Both the position numbers and the translations under genes were made by a program. DNA of 38,421 nt from Saprolegnia diclina VS20 (taxonomy: Eukaryota; Oomycota; Saprolegniomycetes; Saprolegniales; Saprolegniaceae): positions 84,533 through 122,953 of the forward strand of contig NW_008246134.1 in NCBI RefSeq assembly GCF_000281045.1. Direction: 5' to 3'. Under the pieces are notes generated by a model. That model was not told the DNA's origin, did not search any database, and was given only the letters and a program-made list of their open reading frames with translations. Shown in pieces: positions 1-9,682 of this stretch (positions are counted from its first letter, which is position 1; every line of letters starts with the position of its first letter).

Positions 1-122
1 GTTTGTTGTTTGCTGAATAAAGAAAACTGCGTTGCTTTGGAATGACGGTGTTGCATGGAGCTGCCGCACGGGTCCAGCTCGTCGACTCCAGGCTACCTTG
101 GAATTACGATGCGTTGCGATTG

Positions 123-147
123 GATAGATAGATAGATAGATAGATAG
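123..147. repeat. (GATA)n microsatellite
   Basis: About six tandem GATA units lie just downstream (26 nt) of the stop codon of the minus-strand deaminase gene, probably in or near its 3' UTR. It is a simple repeat with no sign of function beyond likely length polymorphism. Confidence 0.9.
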
Positions 148-172
148 CGAGGACGTGTATTCGCATCGTTGC

Positions 173-1851
173 TTAGAGCAGCTGGTGAACGTAAATGCTG
201 TCGCACTCCATGCTTCCAAACGTAATGATCTTGAAGCTCGGGTTGGCCTCCGCGATCTTGAGCAGCCACTCGTTGCACGCGCCGCACGGGCCCAGTGGGT
301 TGCGATCTTCGGGCGCCGGCACCTCCTTCTTGGGTGCACTACGCCACGTCTTTAATTCCTATCCAGAAGAGGCAATCAGATAGATACCTGATCTCGGCCA
401 GCGCCGACGCGACGGCCGGCGTCGTGCCGTCGCAAGAGAACGTCCGCGGGCGCTTGGGCTTCTTTGCCTTGGGCGAGCTGCAGTCGGCGGCGGCGCGGAC
501 CGTCGGCATGATCGGTGTCGGCAACGACACAGTGCGTGGCAACGGCAGTGCCGTCGTCGAAGATGATGGCGCCAGGTTGACGCTGAGGACGCCAATCATC
601 TTGAGTGCGTTCCGGTGCAGCGTCGGGTCGTTGGCGAGCGCACTGCCGATCGCATTTCGCTCGGCGCAGAGTGATCCTGTGGGCATCGAGACCTCGCAGT
701 TCATGCCCCGGTGCACAACGAGCGCCGTCTCGCCATTGGGCAAAGTTTTCTGGATGAGCAAGATGGCGAGCACGGGCTTGCGGGATTTTCGGAGCCAAAA
801 GCTGCCGACCTCGCCGAGGTGCTGGCCGTCGACAAAGCAGTCGCGGAACGCCTTCATCTCGTCCACAAGGCGAAGGACGAGCGGCTCTTTGACCTCACTC
901 AATGCAATCTGCGGCGTCGCTTCAATGTCTTCGAACGGGTGAAAGTCGACGTCGTCGAGGCTGAGCTTGGACTCGTGCCAAAACGTCTTGAGCTGCCAGA
1001 GGTGCAAGTACGACGGTGTGTACACGCGGAGCGCAGCGTTGAGCGCACTCAGTCGCGCCGGCGGGCCGTCGGCGTACGAGATGGTCAAGTGGAAATGACT
1101 CTTCCACGTATCGCCGACCTTTTGAACGAGCGTATCGCGGTGGGCTTCGAGGAGCGGCCGCAGCTCGCGTGTCATGAACTGCACGTTGTCGTCGTACCGA
1201 AAGATGTTGGAGCCCGAGTGGACGCGCGTGATGTGCATCTTGGGGTAGTACGTCGAAATGAACTGCGTCATGAGCGCGGCCGTGCACTCGGTCGAGTTGC
1301 CAATGATCGAATGGGCGGCGTTGCGCGGAATGCCAGCGCCCGAGATGAGGTAGAGCAGCTGCTGGCTGTCTTGCGAGTGCACATCTGCAAGCACTTGGAT
1401 CCATTTCGGCACGAGGCTGCCGAGGAGCGGAAGAAAGACGGCCGAGATCGACACGTTTGACCAGCTGCGCTCGACCTCGAGCTGCGTCGCCTCGGAGCAG
1501 CGCAGCTGAAAGTCCGAGAGTGCGAGCGACGCCGACGGCAGTGCAATCGCATGCGCACCAAACCTACGATCGCCATGAGCCGACACGATCATCGATGCTA
1601 AAGGCGACGGACCGGAAGCCAATCGGGTGTGACGTGGCGCGACAGTACTCGTGCATGTCAACGGCGAGCGACGCTTTCGTCGGCAAGAGCGTCTCGAGCC
1701 GCGCGACAATGCACTGCGAGACAATGTTGAAGAGGCTGAACTTGGGCCGCGCAAGGAGCGAGCTCTTGCCATGGTGCGTCGCGAGGCCTACGTCGCCCTG
1801 CAGCTCGACCACGAGGTCCGAGTGCGAGATGTTGTGCACGAGGAACTCCAT
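173..1851 (-). CDS. Cytidine deaminase with long N-terminal domain
   Basis: This encodes a probable zinc-dependent cytidine/CMP-type deaminase of 526 aa. Exons (minus) are 1851-1613, 1563-388 and 338-173, with two 49-nt introns ending in TAG. The C-terminal third has the CDA signature: N368-x-E370 (substrate binding), C379-A-E381 (one zinc ligand plus the catalytic Glu) and P489-C490-G-A-C493 (two zinc ligands). CAE and PCxxC are 111 residues apart. The gap holds a Ser/Pro-rich insertion with a basic KAKKPKRPR patch, a possible nuclear signal. Residues 1-340 are not a normal CDA part: about 149-275 look like an alpha/beta domain (LLYLISGAG; IFRYDDNV; a strand followed by ADGPPARLSALNAALR). 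The start is the first ATG in the frame of the conserved block. The second intron is needed to reach the PCxxC exon, since the frame otherwise stops at 339. The deaminase assignment is firm; substrate and the role of the N-terminal domain are unknown. Confidence 0.85.
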
Positions 1852-2942
1852 GCGTCGTCGTCGACCAGCAAAAATCGAAAGGCCGCTTTATCCGGATGAC
1901 CTGGCCGCCGGATACCAAGCATGCTGGCGTCCCTCCAAGATCGCCGTCGGATGTGGGTACATGGCGTCGAGACGACCACGTGACCGCGTCGTGCTAGTCG
2001 CAGTCTCGCCCGATCGACTACGCGCATCGACTAGTTAAGAAACGGAGTAGTTTAGACTAGCTGTACGCTAGGGTAGCCGCCAGAGCCGTGTCGACAGGTC
2101 GTTTGAAGCACCTGCACCGCTGAAAACTGCAAAACTTGATGGGAGCTTGACGTGGCACGCGCCCGAGCGAATGCCGATATCCAGCAAGCTGCAGTGCCAC
2201 GTACAAGCATCCCATGCGCATGGACGAAGCGCCATACTAGTAGCTACTACTGTACTGGTGGCGGCGAAGACGTTCTAGAAGGTGCGACCCATCCTCGCAA
2301 GGCGCTGCGTCTCGCCGTCGCTGGATCACGGCACATGGGAGGAATCGCCCAAGACACTTGGCATATGGTTGCCGCTGCAGCGCCATCGAGATGACCGGCG
2401 TCGACAAGTTGGCCAGCAATGTCTTCTTGTTCTTGAAGCCTTTTGAACACCACCCACGCTTTGTGTTTGGCCACGTTAGCGCAAGGTGCATCGCGATCGT
2501 CCCGCACCAGTTAAAAAGCACATCGATGGCTGCGATTACGTCGCCTCTGTCACGTGGTCCCAGCCATTAGATCTGCGCGATCGAGCTTGTCCCAGGTCCC
2601 AGCTGCGGTGGAAACCCTCTTTAATTGGATATCCTGTAGCAACCGATGGGTACTTGTATACGTATCCAGCGTCACACAGGGGATATGGGCCCATCGAAAA
2701 CCTCTATCAAATGATATAAAATAAACTTGGTGTTTGTAGGGCGCAGGCTAGGGCCGGGAGCGCTCGCGGAATTTTATTCGACGTCTATACAAAGCAAGGG
2801 TGCATTTAATTGCTCGCGTCAAAATACCTTTTGCCGACCGTCGGCTTCAACCACTTCCAAGATTCACTCCCCGACCCAGCCTTCGACGCCCGGCCCGTCC
2901 ACGCCGCCCGACCACCCGCACGCCAACCTCGTGACCCGGACC
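1852..2942. other. Intergenic region between divergent genes
   Basis: This is the shared upstream region of the deaminase gene (minus) and the Rmd1 gene (plus). Only short overlapping frames occur, none with a recognisable motif or a splice pattern like the neighbours. An A/T-rich run around 2711-2726 lies about 220 nt before the Rmd1 start and could be part of its promoter. I see no further gene. Confidence 0.5.
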
Positions 2943-4623
2943 ATGCGCGTCAACACGTCTCTGAGCGAAGACATCCCGAACGAGGAGTCGCCGCTGATCC
3001 CGGCGGGCCGCCCGCAGCAGCTGCCGGCCATCAACTACAACTCGGACTCGGCCGTGCACTATGGCAACGGCGGTAGGCCTCTCCTCGTCGTCGTAGCGCT
3101 TGCTCATGGCATGGATATAGGTGGCGCCATGTCGCCGTCAACGCGCCGCCATGTCTACTACGGCGCGGGCCACTACAACGCGACCAACAACAGCTCGAGC
3201 GACGAGGAGGGCGACCAGGACATGTTTGCGATAACGATACCGCAGAAATACCCGCCGGCGCCGGTCGTGCTGCCGCACGCCAAGCCGCGCACGGGGTTCA
3301 ACAACTTTCTCAAGCCCAACCCTGTACAGCATACCCGCTACCTCTCGCAGTTCAATGACCTGTCGCCCCAACAGGTCATGGAGGCGTCGCGGAATGCCAA
3401 CCGGTACACGCGGCGCTCTCGCATGCGCAACATGAAGAAGTTTCGCGTACGTTCCGTCCTGCGAGTCGATGGGCGTGTGGCTCATGCCGTTGTGTAGCAA
3501 GACTTGAGCGTGCCCAAGATGCGCGTGTCGGCGTACTGCACGTGCGACTCGCTCCAGCTCTTCAAGCTCCTCAAGTGGCTCGAGCGCATCGAGACGGGCC
3601 AGCTCCCGGGCGGCGAGCTCAGCCCCAACGGCTGGACCCACAAGATGTACATGGGCGCCATCCACTCGTCATGCGCGACCGAAGACCGCGAAGAGTACGT
3701 TCGCCCATCTCTGAAACGCGTCGGCTCATCTTCACCTGTAGCGACATGGTCACGGAAGAGAACCTGAGCATTGAGCGGAAAGACGTCTTCTACTTTGCGA
3801 CGGGCTGCACGGTCTTTTGGGGCCTCACGCGCGCGGAAGAGCAAGCGCACATCCAGGCCATCCGCGCCTTCTCCAAGGGCTACGTCAAGCAGGTCGAAGT
3901 CGAGGACATGGACTTTAGCTACGGCGAAGCGACAAGGTAGACATGATGATGATGACGATGCGTCGTCATGTGCTCATACCGTATGATAGCGTCATCAACG
4001 ACTCGATCACGCTGAGCAGCTTCCGCGCGTCCGAGAAGATTGCCATCTCGTTTGCGATGGCGCAGTCGTCCAAGCTCGACGTCTTTGAGCAGCGCGTCGA
4101 CGAGACGATTCAGGAGACGCGCCACATTCCGCAGACGCTGGCCGAGACGGGTGAGATCAAAAAGTACTCGCAAAAGGACATTTCGCAGCTCATTGGGCGT
4201 CTCTTCATCGAGGTATTTCCGTTTTGTATCAATCTATCAAGAGGTACTCATATATATATATTAGCGGAGCGACATCAACCTGAATTCCGACATGCTCGAC
4301 GACCCGGACTTCTTCTGGGACGACGACGAGTACCAGCCGCTCTACAAGAAGATGATGAAGTACCTCGACGTCGACAGCCGCGTGCACATTCTCAACACGC
4401 GCCTCGACATTCTGCGCGAATTGTACGGCTTGATACATTGAAAGATATGCGAGCTGAGTGGCAATGTAGGCTCGACGTGCTGAGCCAGCAGCTCGCGCGG
4501 CAGCACGACACGAAGCTCGAGTGGATTGTGATCTGGCTCATTGTCGCCGAAGTCGTCGTCGACGTCTTTTGGCAAATCCTCATCAAGGACATTCTTGGCT
4601 TTTTCCAGCACCGTGGCGACTAG
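2943..4623 (+). CDS. Rmd1/RMND1-family (DUF155) membrane protein
   Basis: This is a 460-aa member of the Rmd1/Rmd8/RMND1 family (DUF155). Mammalian RMND1 supports mitochondrial translation; yeast Rmd1 is poorly understood. Exons are 2943-3072, 3121-3446, 3498-3694, 3742-3936, 3990-4212, 4265-4422 and 4470-4623; introns are 47-53 nt and all end TAG. Family marks are MRVSAYCTCDS at the domain start, DVFYFATGCTVFWGL in the core, then SSKLDVFEQRVDETI, a DFFWDDDEYQPLYKKMMKYL segment, LNTRLDILRELLDVL (across the last junction) and a C-terminal membrane helix (WIVIWLIVAEVVVDVFW). The first ~170 residues are polar and low-complexity, without a clear mitochondrial presequence, so a cytosolic/ER-type Rmd1/Rmd8 paralogue fits better than mitochondrial RMND1. 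The 48-nt first intron has no in-frame stop and could be retained. The start is the ATG at 2943; the frame is also open upstream. Confidence 0.9.
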
Positions 4624-5318
4624 ACTCGACGTTCGACTAGGACGGCGAGCGTCGATCGACTAAGACGATGATGCAATCACAGCACTCTGTATGCCCTTGA
4701 TCCTCCTTGGTGTCGCAGAGGCGATAGTCGCTCGACTTGTAGCTCGCTGATCGTGATCCTGCGACGTGCGAGGCGAATGCAGTAGGGAGAACCATGCGAC
4801 ACGTACAAAGTGGACCAACGCACGTTGACACAGGAGCAGCGACGACGACTTGAAGCGCTTGGGTGCGTCATCGCCGTCAGTTTTGGGCAGCGCTGGATCC
4901 CGCTCCTCGTGATCGCAGCTTGGTCAGGCCAGCCATAGATCATCTCGATCAATTCGAGCACCGTAGCTATGACCTCGGTGGGTTGTGGTTCCGCGTCTTC
5001 GTTGTCGGCGACCGAAGGCACTCAAGGCACGGCAGGTATCGCAGCAAGGGGCAAAGGCGACATCAACGCTGGCCACCAGCACCGCAAAAACACGCTCCGT
5101 GATGCTGTTGTGGAGCTTTGCGTCGTCTGCACACCGAGGATGCCAAGAGGAATGAATATACTAGAGTGCGTGAAGTGTGATCGAAGCTGCCCTAAACCTA
5201 CCCATGGAGAAGATGTCGTTGGCCTTCAACTGGAAGTGTACAAGCACCCGATGTGCAAAGCTGCAAGCACTTGGTACAAGTGAGGTCATGGGCGATAGCC
5301 GCAACAGTTGCGTGGCAC
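4624..5318. other. Intergenic region with one doubtful small frame
   Basis: This lies between the convergent Rmd1 gene and the uncharacterised-family gene. A minus-strand frame at 4677-5021 encodes a segment with ELIEMIYGWPDQ, and a neighbouring frame upstream encodes KLHNSITERVFAVLVAS. They are offset and lack a convincing start or splice. It could be a decayed gene fragment; I do not call a gene. Confidence 0.4.
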
Positions 5319-7092
5319 CTAGGACGCGACCCGCAAGAGCTCGTCGCACCAGACCAAGCGCGTCGGCGCAAGCGCGAGAACGACTGGTGCCACGACCGTC
5401 AGCGGGGGGAAGATGTCGGCGTTGGCGATGACGAGCGCTTCCAAGCGCGGCGGCGGCAAGCGGAACGCGTATACGTGTTGGATGAGCTCTGGGAGCATCA
5501 CGCCGTGCAGTGGATCGTCCCAGAGGTACGCCTCGAGGCGCACGGCGTCCAAAAGAGCCGCCTGCATGAGCTCCGTTATCAAGTTTTCATTTTCCAACAA
5601 GCGCTCGGGCGTCGGGTCGGGGAAGAGGACCATGTAGAGGCGCAGCTCATCCGCGCGCGACAGTGGCAGGCCGGCGCAAACGGCATCCGCCGAGACGCCC
5701 GCGAGGCTGGCCAGGAGCTGGACGCCGTTCGCAAAACCGATCCAGTTGGTTTGCCAGTTTGCGAAAAGCTCTTCAAGCGCCGGCAAGAGGGCGTCGGCGC
5801 CAAAGAGCTCCAGCGCGCGATGGATCGTTGAGGCAAAGAAGTCGAGGTTGCCTTGGAAATCCTTCGTCGCCGATGCCGTTCAGGAAGCGGCCAAAGTCGC
5901 CAAAGAAGCACCCACCGTGGGTCGCATACGATCCATTGAATGCGCTTGGAACTGCCTCTGAAGGCATGTGCTCCAACACCTCCAGAGTGTCTTCAAGACA
6001 GCGACGGCGAAGCCCAGCGTCGGTGATGGTCGCAAGCGAGAAGATGGTATCTTCCGGGCCAAGAATACGCGATCGACACACGGTTGGCCAAAACACAAGG
6101 CACTTCTTCGTCCCTGGGCGAGCCAGCTCGTCGACGTCAACGCCGCCGATAAAGCCTTGGATCGGGCAGCGCGCCGACGTGATTTCCAAACGGCTGGGAT
6201 TCGGATAGAGGTAGCCAGTGTGAATCTTGAACGGGCCGTCTCCGCTGGGCTCGACCCGCTGCGATTGGACAGAGGCGACGTCAAAGGCCTTGGTCTCGAG
6301 GAGCGCTGTGAGGAACGCCCAGTAGTCGTCGGAGCGGTGCACGTTCCAAATGAGCGAGCGGCCAGCGGCAGGCTTCAAGGCAAAGCCGACCACGTTCGGG
6401 GCGACGCGAGGCGCTGCCACCACGTCGTTGAGCGCCGCGACCGTCGCCTCAAACTCGGGCGAGAGGGGAGGCGCCTCGTTCGGCGGGTGCGTGTCAACGA
6501 GATCAAAGACGGCAATGACGACGTGTCCGCTTGCGACAGGCGCCATCGAAATCGAAGCGCGGCGGTGGACCACCGCATACGAGCCCCATTTGACGCCGGT
6601 GACCATCGGTGTCGAAAAGGTTTTGTACTTGATTGTGACGTGGCCGCCTTCGCAAGCCGTCGACAAGAAGACAAGCAGCGTCCCAAAGCTGCTCTTCGCC
6701 GGCAAGGTCGGCGTCAACTGCGGCGTCGAGGCGGCGCTGGCGACAGCGAGGTGCGACAGCACGGGTGCGCACGTCTCCACTTCCTTGTCCAATTTTTCTT
6801 GCATCGTCATCGGAAGCACGTCCCGCCACGTTCGTGGGCACTGGCCAACGTGGCCCAGCGATACGTCTTGGGCAGGCACAACACCTGACGGGTACCGCTC
6901 CAGCAATGTGGAGACACGCTTATCAACACTGTCGCTGTCGCGCTGCGATCGCGAGTCGAAGCCGGCGACTTGCAGGCTCGGGACAACCTCGGACCAGAGT
7001 ATCCCCTGCTCAACGTACTTGCAGCGCTTGGTCTTCCCGAGGAGGCGGCGCGCGGCCTCATACAGCTCTGCGTCAGCGTCGACGTCCTGCAT
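5319..7092 (-). CDS. Uncharacterised paralogue A, 2OG-oxygenase-like core, frameshifted
   Basis: This is a roughly 590-aa protein in two frames: 7092 to about 5862, then a frame shifted by one base to a stop at 5319-5321. No GT...AG pair explains the shift, which falls at a GG in the run 5855-5866, so it is either a one-base insertion or a sequencing error. The start ATG is 7092 (MQDVDADAELYEAARR), matching the paralogue to the right. Residues ~150-215 resemble the strand pattern of oomycete prolyl-4-hydroxylase-like 2OG-Fe(II) proteins: FGTLLVFLSTACEGGHVTI, then WGSYAVVH and APVASGHVVIAVFDLV. The usual HxD iron ligands are not visible, so an active oxygenase is doubtful. The C-terminal half (TIHRALELFGAD, then EELFANW, then YLWDD) is shared with the paralogue. 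A CCAAT box lies 79 nt upstream of the ATG. Function is unknown; the family link is a weak inference. Confidence 0.6.
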
Positions 7093-7170
7093 ACCGAACG
7101 AGCAAGGCAATGAGTCGCCCGTTCTCGGGTGGCCCACAATCCGGATCCGGATTCGGCGGACCGTTCCCTG

Positions 7171-7175
7171 ATTGG
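7171..7175 (-). promoter_or_regulatory. CCAAT box upstream of paralogue A
   Basis: The coding strand reads CTGCAGCCAATCAGG, 79 nt before the ATG at 7092. Just gene-proximal is CCGGATCCGGATTC (7141-7154). The same pair, CCGGATCCGGATTC plus TGCAGCCAATC, is found upstream of paralogue B, so the promoter seems to have been duplicated with the gene. Confidence 0.6.
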
Positions 7176-7517
7176 CTGCAGCGACAGAGTGTTGATCGTT
7201 TTCAACGTGCTAGGTGATTGGCAAAGTCATGTCGTTGGGCTCTCCGTCCTCGACGCGGCTTTTCCAGCACTGCAGCAACGAGGCCAACGACGATCGACGT
7301 GCTTGATTCTCGCATCTCACCCCTCGGCGCATTGGACGTGCCTCACACAAGATCAAACGGGCAAAGGACAATGAGAGATTTGCATTGAGCGAAGCACTAC
7401 CATGGTCCTTGACGTTGGCGGAGGGGACGTGGGCGAGGTACCGCGGCGCCGCATCCGCCACTTCGTTGAAGAAACCCGCGACGGCTTCCAACGCCTCGCG
7501 GCGCGCCTTGGCAATGG

Positions 7518-9185
7518 CTATGAGATCCGTCGTTGGGCACGTTGCAGGTCGTGGATGTGGCGCGCAAGCTCGTCGCGCCAAGCGCACCGGCGCAAGCGCG
7601 AGAGCCTCCGGCGCCAAGACGGTCCACGGATGGAACTCTTCCGCGTTGGCGGCGACGAGCGCGATGGCCCACGGAGCATCGCGCCGTCCCAGAGGTAGTC
7701 TTCGAGGTGCACGGCGTCGCCTGCAAGAGCTCCTTGGAGCACTCGCCTGGCATAAAAAGCACTCGCGATGGCTCAGCACCGCGTACAAACGCAGCAGGTC
7801 CGCGCGCTAGAGCGGCTGGCGCAAAGCAATCGACATTGTCCGAGACGCCTGCGAGAAGCCGTTCGCAAGGCCGAACCAGGACGTTGCCCCCGAGAGGAGC
7901 GCTTCGAGCGCCGGCATGAGAACGTCAGCGCCAAAGAGCTCAAGCGCGCGATGGATCGTAGGTGCAATCAAGATGCGGTTGTCGTAGCATATCTTGGCGA
8001 CGCTGAGGCCGAGAAACGCGCGACGAGGCCATGGTCGCCGATGTCGTTCAAGACGCGGCCAAAGTCGGCAAAGAAGCCGCCGTGGATGACATACGGCCCA
8101 GTTTCGTCGCACGAAAAGTTGTGGGGTTATGTGTGGTCCAGGACATCCAGAGTGTCTTCAATGCAGCGGCGGCCAAGACCAGCGTCAGCGATACCGGTAG
8201 GCCCGAGAGCGAAGACGGCGACGCCGGCGCCAAGCGCGCGCGATCGATGCGCCGTGGACCAAAACACGAGGTGCGTCTTCACTCCCGCCAATCAATGTCA
8301 AGGAAGACTAGACCCATCTTAACCAGGGTTGCCCGCCTGTTCTGGGTTTTCGACCCTTCGACCTGCATTGCGCAACCCACGACCCTTCGACGCACCTCTT
8401 CGCGCGATCCTTCTACAAAACTAGTGTTCTATCGATGTCTAAGGTGCATTCTACGCTACCAATACACCACTCTTGCATTAGCCAAGCTTGAGTCACCACA
8501 CCAATCCCCAGGTGAGAACACCGCCCACTGGTATGTTCGGGTCGCAACACTTAGCGCCGAGTGCATCGTCCCTTGCTGAATCTCGAGCGGCGCGCTCTCA
8601 TCCGCATCGCCCGGCTGTAACATCAAAGGATTCCATGAGCGCTGCAATGAACCACCCGTCGTGATGACGGTGGTGTTCCAGATCAATCAAGTCGAGAACA
8701 ACCCCGGCGTGGACAGCAAAGCCGATCATGCTGTCGCCGACCGTGGCCTCAAACGTGAGTGAGAGCGGAGGCGCCTCATCCAACGGGCGCGTGGCGACGA
8801 GGTCAAAAGCAGCGACCACGACGTGACCGGCCGTGACAGGCGCCATCACAATCGTCACGCTCGTGGCCAACGCGGTCGAGAAGCCATCGACGTTGAAGGT
8901 CACTTCGCCCCATGATGATGGGTAGGACGTCCCGCCACGGGTGCGGAAGCCGTGCATCGTAGTACAGCAGCACAACCTGCGCAGGCACGACGCTCGACGG
9001 GTAGCGCTCCAGCATTGACGTGACACCATGGCTGTCGTCGTAAGCGAGTTAAAGGCGGCGACTTGGAGGCTCGGGATGGGACCGGCCGAGAGCAGCCCTT
9101 GGTCGACGTCCTCGTAGTGGGTAGTCTCCGCGAGATGGCGGCACGTGGCCTCGTACAGCGCGGTGCTGGCGTCGGCGGCTTGCAT
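7518..9185 (-). pseudogene. Paralogue B, decayed tandem copy of the 5.3-7.1 kb gene
   Basis: Pieces of this stretch match paralogue A in the same order on the same strand. The N-terminal part is at 9185-8600 (MQAADASTALYEA; LERYPSSVVPAQVV; APVTAGHVVVAAFDLV; AALMESFDV). The C-terminal part is at about 8285-7518 (LVFWSTAHRSRALG; DAGLGRRCIEDTLDVLDH; FGRVLNDIGDHG; TIHRALELFGADVLMPALE; EDYLWD; LALAPVRLAWRDEL). The pieces lie in different frames, needing at least five frame changes. The segment matching A residues ~95-150 is missing, and about 300 nt in the middle (8285-8600) has no counterpart in A. No splice sites rescue it. This is a non-functional host gene copy. Decay is moderate: long stretches are still readable, suggesting loss after a fairly recent tandem duplication. 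Confidence 0.8.
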
Positions 9186-9682
9186 GCTGCTCAAGCTGGC
9201 AAATGGGCGAGTGTGGGCGGCCGCTTATTGCTCATCTTGGCAACAAACCGGATCCGGATTCCGTGGATCGCTCCCGCTTGGTGAGAACAGCGCGGATTGG
9301 CTGCAACATTAGAGTGGTGGTCGTTTCGAGCGTATCGACGCGCGGTGACGTGGCAGGCGTCACTGGCAGCGCTGTCTGGATGAGCCCAAGCGCGACGATG
9401 CTGCTTGGTGGCAGAAGGAAGCACCGTACGTCGTTCAAGAGCATCTCCCATGCCGTAGTATGCATGGCCTTTCTACTGCAGACGATCGCTCCCACATGAT
9501 CATCGCCTGGTTGTCGTTCGATGAGGCAGCAGCCAGGAGGGACCTTGCGTTCGACAAGCACAGTCTGCCCTTCTGTGATCACCGAGCCGCTCTACCAAGA
9601 CGGCCAGAAGCACCCTCCATGGAAGCTGCATGTACGACACGCAGTAACGAGCTTATGCAATGGCCATCGTCGCCATATCGTA
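9186..9682. other. Intergenic region
   Basis: This holds the promoter remnant of paralogue B and the 3' side of Trm61. Minus-strand frames up to 116 codons exist but show no family motif, no second conserved block and no plausible splicing. I see no gene. Confidence 0.45.
9296..9300 (-). promoter_or_regulatory. CCAAT box upstream of paralogue B
   Basis: The coding strand reads TGCAGCCAATCCGCG, 111 nt before the old ATG. CCGGATCCGGATTC is at 9248-9261, as upstream of paralogue A. The near-identical AGCGCGGATTGGCTGCA string (plus strand) also precedes the P450 pseudogene at 28175-28191. Confidence 0.55.

Noticed and set aside
339-1772. A continuous 477-codon minus-strand frame as the whole deaminase
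   Set aside because: It starts in low-complexity Arg/Ser sequence and stops before the second zinc motif. Two 49-nt introns recover a proper N-terminus (MEFLVHN) and PCGAC.
5161-5349. An extra C-terminal exon for the 5.3-7.1 kb gene
   Set aside because: The stop at 5319 follows the last block shared with the paralogue, and no GT...AG pair with the usual spacing joins a further conserved segment.
8285-8600. A transposon insertion between the two halves of the decayed paralogue
   Set aside because: There are only short internal repeats (CGAAGGGTCG twice), with no terminal inverted repeats, target duplication or coding remnant, so the origin is undetermined.
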